64,000 nt of DNA, taken from Polyangiaceae bacterium (GTDB taxonomy: Bacteria > Myxococcota_A > Polyangia > Polyangiales > Polyangiaceae). Under the pieces are notes generated by a model, which searched no databases, was not told where the DNA came from, and worked only from the letters and a program-made list of their open reading frames with translations. Made by a program: the position numbers and the translations under genes. Where the stretch lies: assembly GCA_016712345.1 (NCBI GenBank), contig JADJRH010000011.1, forward strand, positions 744,001-808,000, in the 5' to 3' direction. Positions 47,501-55,535 of the stretch are shown one piece after another; position 1 is the first letter of the stretch; every line of letters starts with the position of its first letter.

Positions 47501-47785
47501 TACCCCAACGCAGAGGAGTTTACCATCCCGACTGAAGGTGGATCGCAGGGCATCGTGCCGGCGAGCGAGGGCACCTACCGAGGCCTTGAGCGTTGGTACA
47601 TCGAGCGGGCCCGTCAGGTGAATGGTAATTGACTCGTTGTATGCGAGTTTTGCCTCATCTGAAAATTGCGAGGCGACCCACACCTCCCGCTGCGCGGCGG
47701 TGGATGGAGCGCAGTCTTCAATTTCACCCGAACGAAAAGGGTCAAATTCAACTGAATGGAAGCGGGTATCAAACGGTAAGGTCAT
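44579..47785 (-). CDS. Nonribosomal peptide synthetase, C-A-PCP, predicted glycine
   Basis: 1068 residues. Condensation domain about 20-460 with an intact HHxxxDG (His157, His158, Asp162). Adenylation domain about 480-985 with FTSGSTGVPNG (A3), NCYGPTETT (A5), YIGGSGVAIGYL and NGKIDRR (A10). Carrier domain with Ser1027 in GGGDSLT. Reading the Stachelhaus positions gives D-I-Y-Q-L-G-C-I-W-K, closest to the glycine code DILQLGLIWK (two mismatches). No thioesterase domain. It should accept the upstream aminated polyketide-amino acid and join it to glycine. Overlaps the upstream hybrid gene by 17 bp and the hydrolase gene by 4 bp. Confidence 0.93.
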   Translation of the reverse strand: MTLPFDTRFHSVEFDPFRSGEIEDCAPSTAAQREVWVASQFSDEAKLAYNESITIHLTGPLDVPTLKASVGALARRHDALRSTFSRDGKLLCVGVEPEVPFKLVDLTGTANENRGALLQNFISAEVTTPFDLESGPLLRAALVKFDTDDHRLILGSHHIVCDGWSFAVLLDDLAAIYTSQVGLGERLKPEMLAKLSPAHRFADYARDEAGRNAEREETFWRGVFETIPDALDLPTDRPRPALRAFGSARVDLPIGSEQLLNLKKAGAKNGASLFVTLFSAFYVLMQRLSGQSDIVIGVPASAQSALGLSSLVGHCANLLPMRMRADKNARFADVLKAARAVVLDAYDHQRFTLGSVLPMLPLPRDPSRLPLVQVLFNLDTGMEGAGGLRFGDASARFRGNPRIAETFELFLNVFESHGTLALECQYSTALWDRQTIEAWLNGYVTLLGAITESWETSCADLPIVTADQRRALLSEYNATHAECPAATVVDLFRKQVSLHPQKEAVLDGSRAYTYSDVEARAAQVAGFLKARGIGRGKRVAFAVSRSADVVPLLLGILASGAAYIPVDPRYPAERMVAMVGAAAMVLVEPETLEVVTQAVAAAASTATVTLTSHVFESGAGQPFTSDALPDDVAYVIFTSGSTGVPNGVQISHKNLTNFVESMRVDPGMTSADVLVAVVTFSFDIAGYELYVPLCSGAQLHVASGDAASDGRELASLLTRSRATVLQAPPAVYRMLRTAGYDPKGLRALVGGESFPPDLAQWLLSSGATVVNCYGPTETTIWSTLYHVTEVSGSIPIGRPIGNTQVYALDDRMALRPIGAWGELYIGGSGVAIGYLDRPDMNSRRFVPDPFSDVPGARLHRTGDIGRRRGDGVLEIAGRNDDQVKIRGHRVELGEVEAALSTHPAVLECAAAAVREAGVEARLAVFFVLRQGENLTPTEVRRYLRSRLPEVMIPQLVAELPSLPRTPNGKIDRRTAVKLGSGQRHVERERIAPKTEAEKLLVELCERSVGGGALFGTNGNFFEGGGDSLTCMSIVSEIENRTRVRIPPRALILSTLGEVAKLVENAGLS

Positions 47786-50700
47786 GGCTTGTCTTGCCCG
47801 AGGTAAGGTATTTTAGATATTGGCCGGGGCGATTCGGATCGGGGATAAACCAAGCCGGATTGCCACTTTCGTCTTTTCCAATACGCGCGCCCGCGGCGGG
47901 GCGCACGGCAAAGCTGTCGGAGCGTTTCGGAGTGGGCAAAAAGCCCGCTTCTTGCATTTCTCGAATGCTCGAAGCAAACGCTTCTCGAATTGCAGCGCAG
48001 TCTTCGTCGGTATGGGTGGTTGTCAGAAATGCAACGCGACCATCCCAAATGTGCAGGCCCTTCAGCCGCAGCCAGAAAAAGAGGAGTCCGCCAAAGGGTA
48101 GATCGTCTGCGTAGTTGAGCTTAAACCATGACCCGCACGTTGTCAGACTGTAGGGAGCTTCGGCGCGTTTCAGGTCGGCGTTGATAGCGCCTACCAACTT
48201 GGCCGTCCTCAGTGTCACCTCGCTTTGAAGCTCCGGTCCGGCCTGTTTGACATACTCCAACGAAGCTTTGCACGCGGCAAGGGCGAGTGGATGACGCACA
48301 AAAGTCCCCGCAAAGTAGGTTACTCCGACTTCGGGTACCGACGCGTCGCCGTATTGCCAACTTCCACCGTCGAGCGCGTCCATAAAACGCCGGCACCCTG
48401 CAATGGCGCCGATGGGTAGACCGCCGCCCAGGATCTTACCGTACGTGGCAATGTCCGCCTCAATTCCAAAATACTCTTGTGCACCTCCCGGACAGAGACG
48501 AAACCCGGTGATTATCTCGTCAAAAACGAGCGCAATTCCAAGCTCTTTCGTGAGCGCGCGCAGCTCTTTCAAAAACAGGCGCGGCTGCAAGTCGGGCCGA
48601 CGGCTTTGTACAGGTTCCACAACCACCGCCGCAATGTCGGCAGCGCGTTGTCGAATTACTTCAAGCGCCGACGTTTCGCCGTAGTCGAGCACCAAGTTGT
48701 GTTGAACGGCCGACGGTAAGATTCCCGGAGCACCCGGGATGGATCGCAGGCTCTTGGTGCCGCGCAAAATCACTTCATCCAAAATGCCGTGGTAGTCGCC
48801 TGAAAACGAAACGATCATTGGCCGGTTTGTAACGGTGCGCGCAATGCGCGTAGCGCCCAAAATCGCTTCACTTCCCGTGTTGCAAAACACAACACGTTCA
48901 TGACCTGTCAGGTCCACAACAAGTTTTGCACATTCACCCACGAGTGGATGTTGAGGCCCTATTTCAAAGCCTTTTTTAAGTTGTTCTTCCACCGCTTGAA
49001 CAACGTACGGTGGTCGATGGCCAAAAAAGTTGGCTCCAAAACCACATGTCAGATCAATCCATTTGTTCCCGTCGATATCCCATAGGTGGGGCCCCTCGGA
49101 TCGATCCACAACAATTGGGTAGACAACTTCTTTCCACATGGGCTTAAAGCCCGTCACCACCCGCGGATCGGCCACAATGGAGCGGTTCTGTGCTGCGTAC
49201 TCTTTCGACTTCGGCGTGCGCGCCACGTACGCTTTCATAAAGTCGGCGAGAGCCTTTTCCTGCTGCTCCGGCAGACTTGTTCCGACTCGCTCAATACGCG
49301 CTCCCGCACCAAACGTTTTTTGGGGAGGCGCCTCGGCGTCGGGTTGAGCGGCGGCCGGTGTGGGCGCCGACGGTTTCTGAACGGTGGCCGGCGCTCCGGC
49401 ATTTCCGCCTTCGGGTAGAGCCTTTTCGAGGTAGTCCACCACTTTGTCGAGTGTGTACAGCTCTTCAACAATCTGACGGAAAGTGATGTCCCCACCCACG
49501 CGCCGACTGAGTAATTGCGCGCATTGCGTAAGCGATAAGGAGTCAAGTCCAAACTCCATAAATGTCACGCCGGGTTCTGAAACATCCATTCCCGACGCTT
49601 CTTCAAACACCGCCCTGACAGCCTCCGTCAGCGCAGAACGCCTATCCAACGGAGCTTTTTCCGCGGCAGGTTGAGCGGCTGCCGCTTCGGCCGACTTTGC
49701 GACATCCGGCGCAGTTGTGCCGGTCGCGGAACGATTGAAAGGCGGCGGCTCAATAAGGTAGGTTTTCAGCTCAAATGGGTAGGTCGGTAGAGCGACTCGG
49801 AGGCGCTTTTCGTCCTGGTAAAATCGCTTCCAGTCGATTGGAGCGCCTCGGGACCATGCCTGCCCAACCGCGCGCAAAAACGCCGCCCCTTCGTCAAATC
49901 CAACGGCCGATTCCGATGGGCGCGGCTCCAAACTCGGGATCGAGACTTGTTCTTTGGGCTGAGGCGCAATTTGTTTGCTGAGCGTGCTGAGGGTTGCGCG
50001 AGGCCCAACCTCAATGAGCACGTGGTTTGGAAAACGCTCCCATGCCAAACTGAGCGCGTCTGAAAACCTGACTGTCTCTCGAACGTGACGGCTCCAATAG
50101 TCGGGACTTTGAGCCTCCTCGGCCGACAGAGTTTGACCCGTCACCGTGGAGATGATCTCCATCGTCGGCGCACGCAGTTGTATTTCGGCCGCTATGGAAC
50201 GAAGTTCTCCAAGCACTCCGTCCATCATGGGCGAGTGGAATGCGTGGGATACGCGCAGGCGGGATGTGGCGATATCCCGGCGCGCGAGTTGTTCTGCGAG
50301 ACGGGTTAGATCTTCATCCGGGCCTCCGACAACAACCAGTTTGGGCGCGTTGACAACCGAGATCCCCACTTGGGTAGATCCCAACGCTTTCAACTCATCC
50401 GCAATATCGTTTTCAGAGGCGCGCACGCTCAACATTCCACCCGGCGGCGCTGAGCGCATCAAGCGTCCGCGGTGGTAGACAAATCGGAGAGCGCTCTCCA
50501 GGTCAAACACACCCGCAAGGGCGGCGGCGACTATCTCACCGATACTGTGACCTACCATCACCCGCGGTTTGATACCCAGCGACATCCACAGCTGAGCCAG
50601 CGCCCATTCAACAACAAAAAGGGCGGGCTGAACTTTGGCAGTGTCCACAAGCGCGGCATTTTCACCGCTGCCTGCGAGTGAAAACACATCACTCAAATCG

Positions 50701-53700
50701 CACAAAAGAGGCCCTCCTGGGCCGTTTTTCCCACTTGTAAGCAGGGCGAGGCACGTGTCCATCGCTTCGCGAAACACCTTTTCCTGTTTGGCCAAGGCGC
50801 TCCCCATGGTAAGGTATTGCGCGCCCTGACCGGGAAAGGCAAAAGTAACGTCACACCGAGCGCGGGCGGCGATTGCAGATGTTTTCTCGGCGAGTTGACT
50901 GCGCGCCTCTTCGGCAGACTTGGCCACCGCAAAGCGCCGAAGATCAAACGGTTTGCGCCCAAGTGCCAATGTGTACGCACAGTCGGCCATGTTTGATGGA
51001 TGATCAAACGCGGTGTTTGCCAGGTGTTTGCCGAGATTTTCGGCGGACCGCGAAAGCGCCGACTCCGTGCGCGCTGAAAGCACAAACAGTTGATTTTCCC
51101 GCGCCGAAGGATGGGTAGGTCTCGGGGGCGGTTCTTCAACAATCACGTGCGCGTTGGTTCCACCCACGCCAAACGAACTTACCCCGGCGCGGCGCGGGCG
51201 TTTATCCGCAGGAAAGGGCAGAGTGCGATTGGATACAACAAACGGCGACGATTCAAGGTCAAGTTTTGGATTGGGTTTATCAAAGTGGAGCGTGGGAGGG
51301 ATCACCCCGTGTTGGACCACGTAGCTTGCTTTAATGAGCCCCACCGCACCCGCCGCAGCGGCAAGGTGTCCCACATTGCTTTTCACCGAACCCAGGACGC
51401 AACCGGCGGTGTCCACCTGCGGCCCAAACGCTTGTTTTAGAGCGTCAACCTCAATAGGATCTCCAATGGGGGTGGCAGTGCCGTGGGCCTCCACATACCC
51501 AATGGAGTTGGCGTGTACACCCGCGTTGGAAAGTGCCTGTTTGATGACCGCCGTCTGACCGCTCGGCGTGGGTGCCATGAAGCTCATGCGGCGCGCCCCG
51601 TCGTTGTTGGTTGCCGCGCCGCGAATCACCGCGACAATGTGATCCCCGTCGCGCACCGCATCCTTCAAACGCTTGAGTACAACAAAAGCGCCGCCGTCTG
51701 AAAAGACTGTGCCTTTGCCTTTTTCGTCAAACGGACGGGTGTGCCCGTCGGGAGAAGAAATGGCCTCTTCCTGGTACACATACCCACTTTGCGCCGGATG
51801 GGTAAGCGACACTCCACCCGCAAGCGCCATGTCAATCTGACCCGATCGCAGTGCGTGAAACGCGTTGGCCACCGCAACAAGCGAGGTTGAACAGGCCGTG
51901 TGAATGGAAAGAGCCGGCCCGCGCAGGTCGAGTTTGTAGGCAATACGCATGGCCACGTAGTCTTTTTCGTTGCCGAGCATCGCCAAAAATTCGCCGGTTT
52001 TTGCAACCACGTCCCGCCGCGGCAACAAGTGCTGAGTGTAATAGGTCACAGCGTGTTCGCCTGCGTACACACCAATCGAACCGGGGTAAGCCGTCGGGTC
52101 AACTCCGGCCGATTCGAAAGCCTCCCAAGCGAGCGTCAGGGCAAGCCGCTGTTGCGGATCTGTAATTTCGGCTTCGCGAGTGGACATCCCAAAAAACGGA
52201 GCGTCAAAATCCGCCGGACCGTCAATTAGGCCACGCGCGGCGACATAATCGGGTCGCGCGGTGAGTTCAGGGTCGAGCGCGGGTGAAAGCTCGCCCGGGC
52301 CGAAAAAGTGAATGGACTCTTTCCCGGCAAGCAGATTTTCCCAAAACGCGTCCACGGTGGCGGCACCTGGAAAACGCCCCGACGCACCGATAATGGCAAC
52401 GCCGTCGCTTTCAACATCCGCGTCGCGATCGCGGCTTTCCGTGGGTAGGTTTTGAGTGGCATCCACTTGCACCGATTCTACCCGAGCGTCTTTCTGTTCA
52501 AGCCACTCGGCCAGTGCCGCCGCAGTTGGATATTCAAATACTTTCACCACCGGAACATGAAACCCTAAACTTTCTGTCAGGCGGTGGGCCAGTTGAACGG
52601 CGCCGAGCGAGGTGCCTCCCTCATCAAAGAAGTGGGCGGTTACCGAAATGTGCGTTCGCCCGAGAACGAACTCAAACGCCGCGACCACCGCCTCTTCCCA
52701 CCGTCCGCGCGGAGGTTCTACCGCTTTGGCAGCGTTTTCATCGGTCGCTTCACGCAGCGGATCCGGCAGGGCTTTTCGATCGACCTTTCCATTTTCGTTG
52801 ATGGGTATACTCTCCAACCGAACGAACACCGAAGGTACCATGTACCCCGGCAGATACGTTTTCAGCGCGGCGCGCAAATCATGGGTAGATGCGTCGGTGA
52901 CAACGTACGCCGCCAAAACGCTCTCTCGTGCCGTTTTCTTTACAGCGAGGACCACCACGTCCCGCACCAACCCTGTCTTGCGGATCGCGGCTTCAACCTC
53001 ACCGATTTCAATGCGATATCCCCGGATTTTTACCTGCTGGTCAATGCGACCCAAATAGTCGATTTCGCCTGTTGGCAGACGTTTTACAAGGTCGCCCGAA
53101 CGGTAGATAAGACCGCGAGACGGCTCAAACGGATCGGGTAGAAACCGTTCGGCCGTTAATTCTGGACGTTTCCAATATCCGAGCGAAACGCCCGCGGCTG
53201 CAACAATCAACTCGCCGGGAACGCCAACGGGTACGAGTTGAAGATGTTCATCCACAATGTACACACCCATGTCGGCAATGGGTATACCGATGTTGCTTGT
53301 GGCGCGGCTTTCCAAGTCGGCACGCGAGAGCGGTCGATACGTGACGAACACCGTGGTTTCGGTAATCCCGTACATGTTGACGAGGCGCGGTTGTTTATCC
53401 CCATGCCTGTCCCAGAACGGCCGCAGGCTTTCCAGATCGAGGGCTTCTCCCCCAAAAATAACCTCTCGCAACGCGGGGAGAGACTCTCCCACAAGAGCGT
53501 CGGCGTCGACGAATTGTCTGAACGCCGACGGAGTTTGATTGAGAATTGTCACCTTTTCAGCCCCGACAAGGCGCCTGAAATCTTCAGGTGATCGGGTAAC
53601 GTTATACGGCACAACAACAAGGCGCCCGCCGAACATCAGCGCCCCCCAAATCTCCCATACCGAAAAGTCGAATGCGACGGAGTGGAAAAATGTCCAAACG

Positions 53701-55535
53701 TCGCTGGGACCGAAGTGGTACCACTGCTCCGTAGCGTCAAACAGCCGAACGACCTCGCGATGTCGGAGTGCGCAGCCTTTGGGTCTACCCGTGGAACCTG
53801 AAGTATAAATAATGTACGCGAGTGAATCGGCGCGCGATCCATTTTCTACCGCCGCCGGTTCCAGCTCGGTGGCCGGTGCCGATGTCAACTCTTTTTCCAA
53901 CTGGTCCACAGCCACAAACTCGGCATCGAGTTTGGGCAACACTCCGATGGAAGCAGAATCTGTCAGAACCAAACGAGGATCTGTATCCCCGAGAATTAGA
54001 AAGATGCGTTCGGTCGGTTGAGTGGGCTCCACGGGCACGTATGCGCCCCCGGCCTTTAAAATCGCGTAGAGGGCCACCACGAGACGCGGCGTGCGCTCCA
54101 TGACAATGCCCACGCGCTCGCCCGGTTTCACCCCCCTGCGCCGAAGCTCGCGCGCCAGTTTGGTTGCTCGCTCTTCCAGCTCACGATACGTCACCTGCTC
54201 ACTGCCGGACGTGAGCGCAATGGCGTTGGGCCGCAGTTTTGCCGCCCGAGCCACGCGATCGGCAAGGGTATCTTCGGTTGAAAACGTCTCGCGAACGTTG
54301 TCACCGAACACCAGGCTCCGGCGTTCATCTCCACGAACAAGGGGCAGTGAAGTGACGACCGCGTCCACGTTGGAAGCAAACTGTTCAATCAGGTAGGTGA
54401 GGTGACCTACCATTCGAGGAGCACGACCCTCGTCTGTAAAGATGTCACTGTTTTCAACAACGGTTATTCGGGCGCGGTTCGTGTGTACACAAACCTCCAC
54501 TTCAACTTCAAGATCCAACGTGCACCCGAAACGCGGAACATCCATCGGCTCCCAACCACCGGGAAACGCCGCTCGGTTGCGAAGGTGAAACGCAAGCTGG
54601 TAGAGCGCCGGTCGGCTTGCGTCGCGCGGTGGGTTCAGCGCCGAAATCACGGACTCGATCGGGACAAGAGCGTGGGCGTTTCCGCTTTGGATACCTTCCC
54701 ACGTTTGCCGAATGTGGGTTTCGACAGTGAGCCCGGGAGTGAGCGATGCGCGAAAAAAGACGTCGTTGTCAGGTGCGCCGGCAGCTCCAGCATTCGCTCC
54801 GGCCACTCGCCTACCCAGAACCAAATCACTTTTTCGAACCGAGCGGGAAACAAGCGTGCTGAACGCGGCAAGGAATACCGCTTCCACCCCAACACCAACC
54901 CGGTTTGCCACAGCTTTTGCCAACTCGACGGTATGGGTAGACAAAGCCGGGGTAGACGAACGCGCGCGGCCCACAAATACCTGCGGTCGTGCGCAGTCTC
55001 CCATCAGCTCGGTGGGTTCATCCAACCCACTGAAGCAGCGCTTTGCGTACTCGGCCGCATCGCCTGAGGCGTTGGGAAGGACCGTTTGTTTGACCAACGA
55101 CAGGTTGGTGTCACCCACTGCCGCGACTAACATTTTGTCGAGAAGGGAGGCGTCTGCGATCGCCCGATGCGCCGCGATGACGCAGGCGGTTTCTCCCCGA
55201 CCTACCACCACTGCCGCGCGAACGTTGAGCCCTTTTTGCAGGTCGAACGCGGGTAGAGCCGCAACCCAACCCTTCAGGGCGTCCGCCGTACCCCCGGAGG
55301 TTTCTACCACATCTATTGTTACGATGTGTGCGCATGAAACCCAGGCCGCCGCGCCGCTGTCAAACCTGACAGTATGCAGGCCGGCTGCCTCCAGGGTTAT
55401 CCTCAGACGTTCAACAAGTTGAGTCGGTTGAACGTTTTGACCCGTGGCCGCCGCACGTGCGACGATCATTGCCCCGGGGACCATGCCGAGTCGTTCCAAC
55501 AAGTAGAAACGCTGTGCGCGCTCAATGCCAATCAT
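47769..55535 (-). CDS. NRPS-PKS hybrid with embedded aminotransferase: degenerate C, A(Thr), PCP, KS, AT, ACP, AMT
   Basis: 2588 residues. Condensation-like domain 1-400 whose active site reads HRAIADA instead of HHxxxDG, so probably inactive. Adenylation domain about 415-925 with specificity residues D-F-W-N-I-G-M-V-F-K, one change from the threonine code. PCP Ser976. KS about 1045-1470 with Cys1215, His1351 and His1390. AT about 1563-1860 with GHSIGE (Ser1664) and HAFH, indicating malonyl-CoA. ACP Ser1999. Class III aminotransferase about 2090-2545 with PLP Lys2367, of the glutamate-1-semialdehyde-aminomutase type used to place beta-amino groups in mycosubtilin and microginin pathways. No reductive domains. 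Inferred product: 3,4-diamino-5-hydroxyhexanoyl-ACP. ATGA overlap with the ligase gene upstream. Confidence 0.95.
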   Translation of the reverse strand: MIGIERAQRFYLLERLGMVPGAMIVARAAATGQNVQPTQLVERLRITLEAAGLHTVRFDSGAAAWVSCAHIVTIDVVETSGGTADALKGWVAALPAFDLQKGLNVRAAVVVGRGETACVIAAHRAIADASLLDKMLVAAVGDTNLSLVKQTVLPNASGDAAEYAKRCFSGLDEPTELMGDCARPQVFVGRARSSTPALSTHTVELAKAVANRVGVGVEAVFLAAFSTLVSRSVRKSDLVLGRRVAGANAGAAGAPDNDVFFRASLTPGLTVETHIRQTWEGIQSGNAHALVPIESVISALNPPRDASRPALYQLAFHLRNRAAFPGGWEPMDVPRFGCTLDLEVEVEVCVHTNRARITVVENSDIFTDEGRAPRMVGHLTYLIEQFASNVDAVVTSLPLVRGDERRSLVFGDNVRETFSTEDTLADRVARAAKLRPNAIALTSGSEQVTYRELEERATKLARELRRRGVKPGERVGIVMERTPRLVVALYAILKAGGAYVPVEPTQPTERIFLILGDTDPRLVLTDSASIGVLPKLDAEFVAVDQLEKELTSAPATELEPAAVENGSRADSLAYIIYTSGSTGRPKGCALRHREVVRLFDATEQWYHFGPSDVWTFFHSVAFDFSVWEIWGALMFGGRLVVVPYNVTRSPEDFRRLVGAEKVTILNQTPSAFRQFVDADALVGESLPALREVIFGGEALDLESLRPFWDRHGDKQPRLVNMYGITETTVFVTYRPLSRADLESRATSNIGIPIADMGVYIVDEHLQLVPVGVPGELIVAAAGVSLGYWKRPELTAERFLPDPFEPSRGLIYRSGDLVKRLPTGEIDYLGRIDQQVKIRGYRIEIGEVEAAIRKTGLVRDVVVLAVKKTARESVLAAYVVTDASTHDLRAALKTYLPGYMVPSVFVRLESIPINENGKVDRKALPDPLREATDENAAKAVEPPRGRWEEAVVAAFEFVLGRTHISVTAHFFDEGGTSLGAVQLAHRLTESLGFHVPVVKVFEYPTAAALAEWLEQKDARVESVQVDATQNLPTESRDRDADVESDGVAIIGASGRFPGAATVDAFWENLLAGKESIHFFGPGELSPALDPELTARPDYVAARGLIDGPADFDAPFFGMSTREAEITDPQQRLALTLAWEAFESAGVDPTAYPGSIGVYAGEHAVTYYTQHLLPRRDVVAKTGEFLAMLGNEKDYVAMRIAYKLDLRGPALSIHTACSTSLVAVANAFHALRSGQIDMALAGGVSLTHPAQSGYVYQEEAISSPDGHTRPFDEKGKGTVFSDGGAFVVLKRLKDAVRDGDHIVAVIRGAATNNDGARRMSFMAPTPSGQTAVIKQALSNAGVHANSIGYVEAHGTATPIGDPIEVDALKQAFGPQVDTAGCVLGSVKSNVGHLAAAAGAVGLIKASYVVQHGVIPPTLHFDKPNPKLDLESSPFVVSNRTLPFPADKRPRRAGVSSFGVGGTNAHVIVEEPPPRPTHPSARENQLFVLSARTESALSRSAENLGKHLANTAFDHPSNMADCAYTLALGRKPFDLRRFAVAKSAEEARSQLAEKTSAIAARARCDVTFAFPGQGAQYLTMGSALAKQEKVFREAMDTCLALLTSGKNGPGGPLLCDLSDVFSLAGSGENAALVDTAKVQPALFVVEWALAQLWMSLGIKPRVMVGHSIGEIVAAALAGVFDLESALRFVYHRGRLMRSAPPGGMLSVRASENDIADELKALGSTQVGISVVNAPKLVVVGGPDEDLTRLAEQLARRDIATSRLRVSHAFHSPMMDGVLGELRSIAAEIQLRAPTMEIISTVTGQTLSAEEAQSPDYWSRHVRETVRFSDALSLAWERFPNHVLIEVGPRATLSTLSKQIAPQPKEQVSIPSLEPRPSESAVGFDEGAAFLRAVGQAWSRGAPIDWKRFYQDEKRLRVALPTYPFELKTYLIEPPPFNRSATGTTAPDVAKSAEAAAAQPAAEKAPLDRRSALTEAVRAVFEEASGMDVSEPGVTFMEFGLDSLSLTQCAQLLSRRVGGDITFRQIVEELYTLDKVVDYLEKALPEGGNAGAPATVQKPSAPTPAAAQPDAEAPPQKTFGAGARIERVGTSLPEQQEKALADFMKAYVARTPKSKEYAAQNRSIVADPRVVTGFKPMWKEVVYPIVVDRSEGPHLWDIDGNKWIDLTCGFGANFFGHRPPYVVQAVEEQLKKGFEIGPQHPLVGECAKLVVDLTGHERVVFCNTGSEAILGATRIARTVTNRPMIVSFSGDYHGILDEVILRGTKSLRSIPGAPGILPSAVQHNLVLDYGETSALEVIRQRAADIAAVVVEPVQSRRPDLQPRLFLKELRALTKELGIALVFDEIITGFRLCPGGAQEYFGIEADIATYGKILGGGLPIGAIAGCRRFMDALDGGSWQYGDASVPEVGVTYFAGTFVRHPLALAACKASLEYVKQAGPELQSEVTLRTAKLVGAINADLKRAEAPYSLTTCGSWFKLNYADDLPFGGLLFFWLRLKGLHIWDGRVAFLTTTHTDEDCAAIREAFASSIREMQEAGFLPTPKRSDSFAVRPAAGARIGKDESGNPAWFIPDPNRPGQYLKYLTSGKTSHDLTV

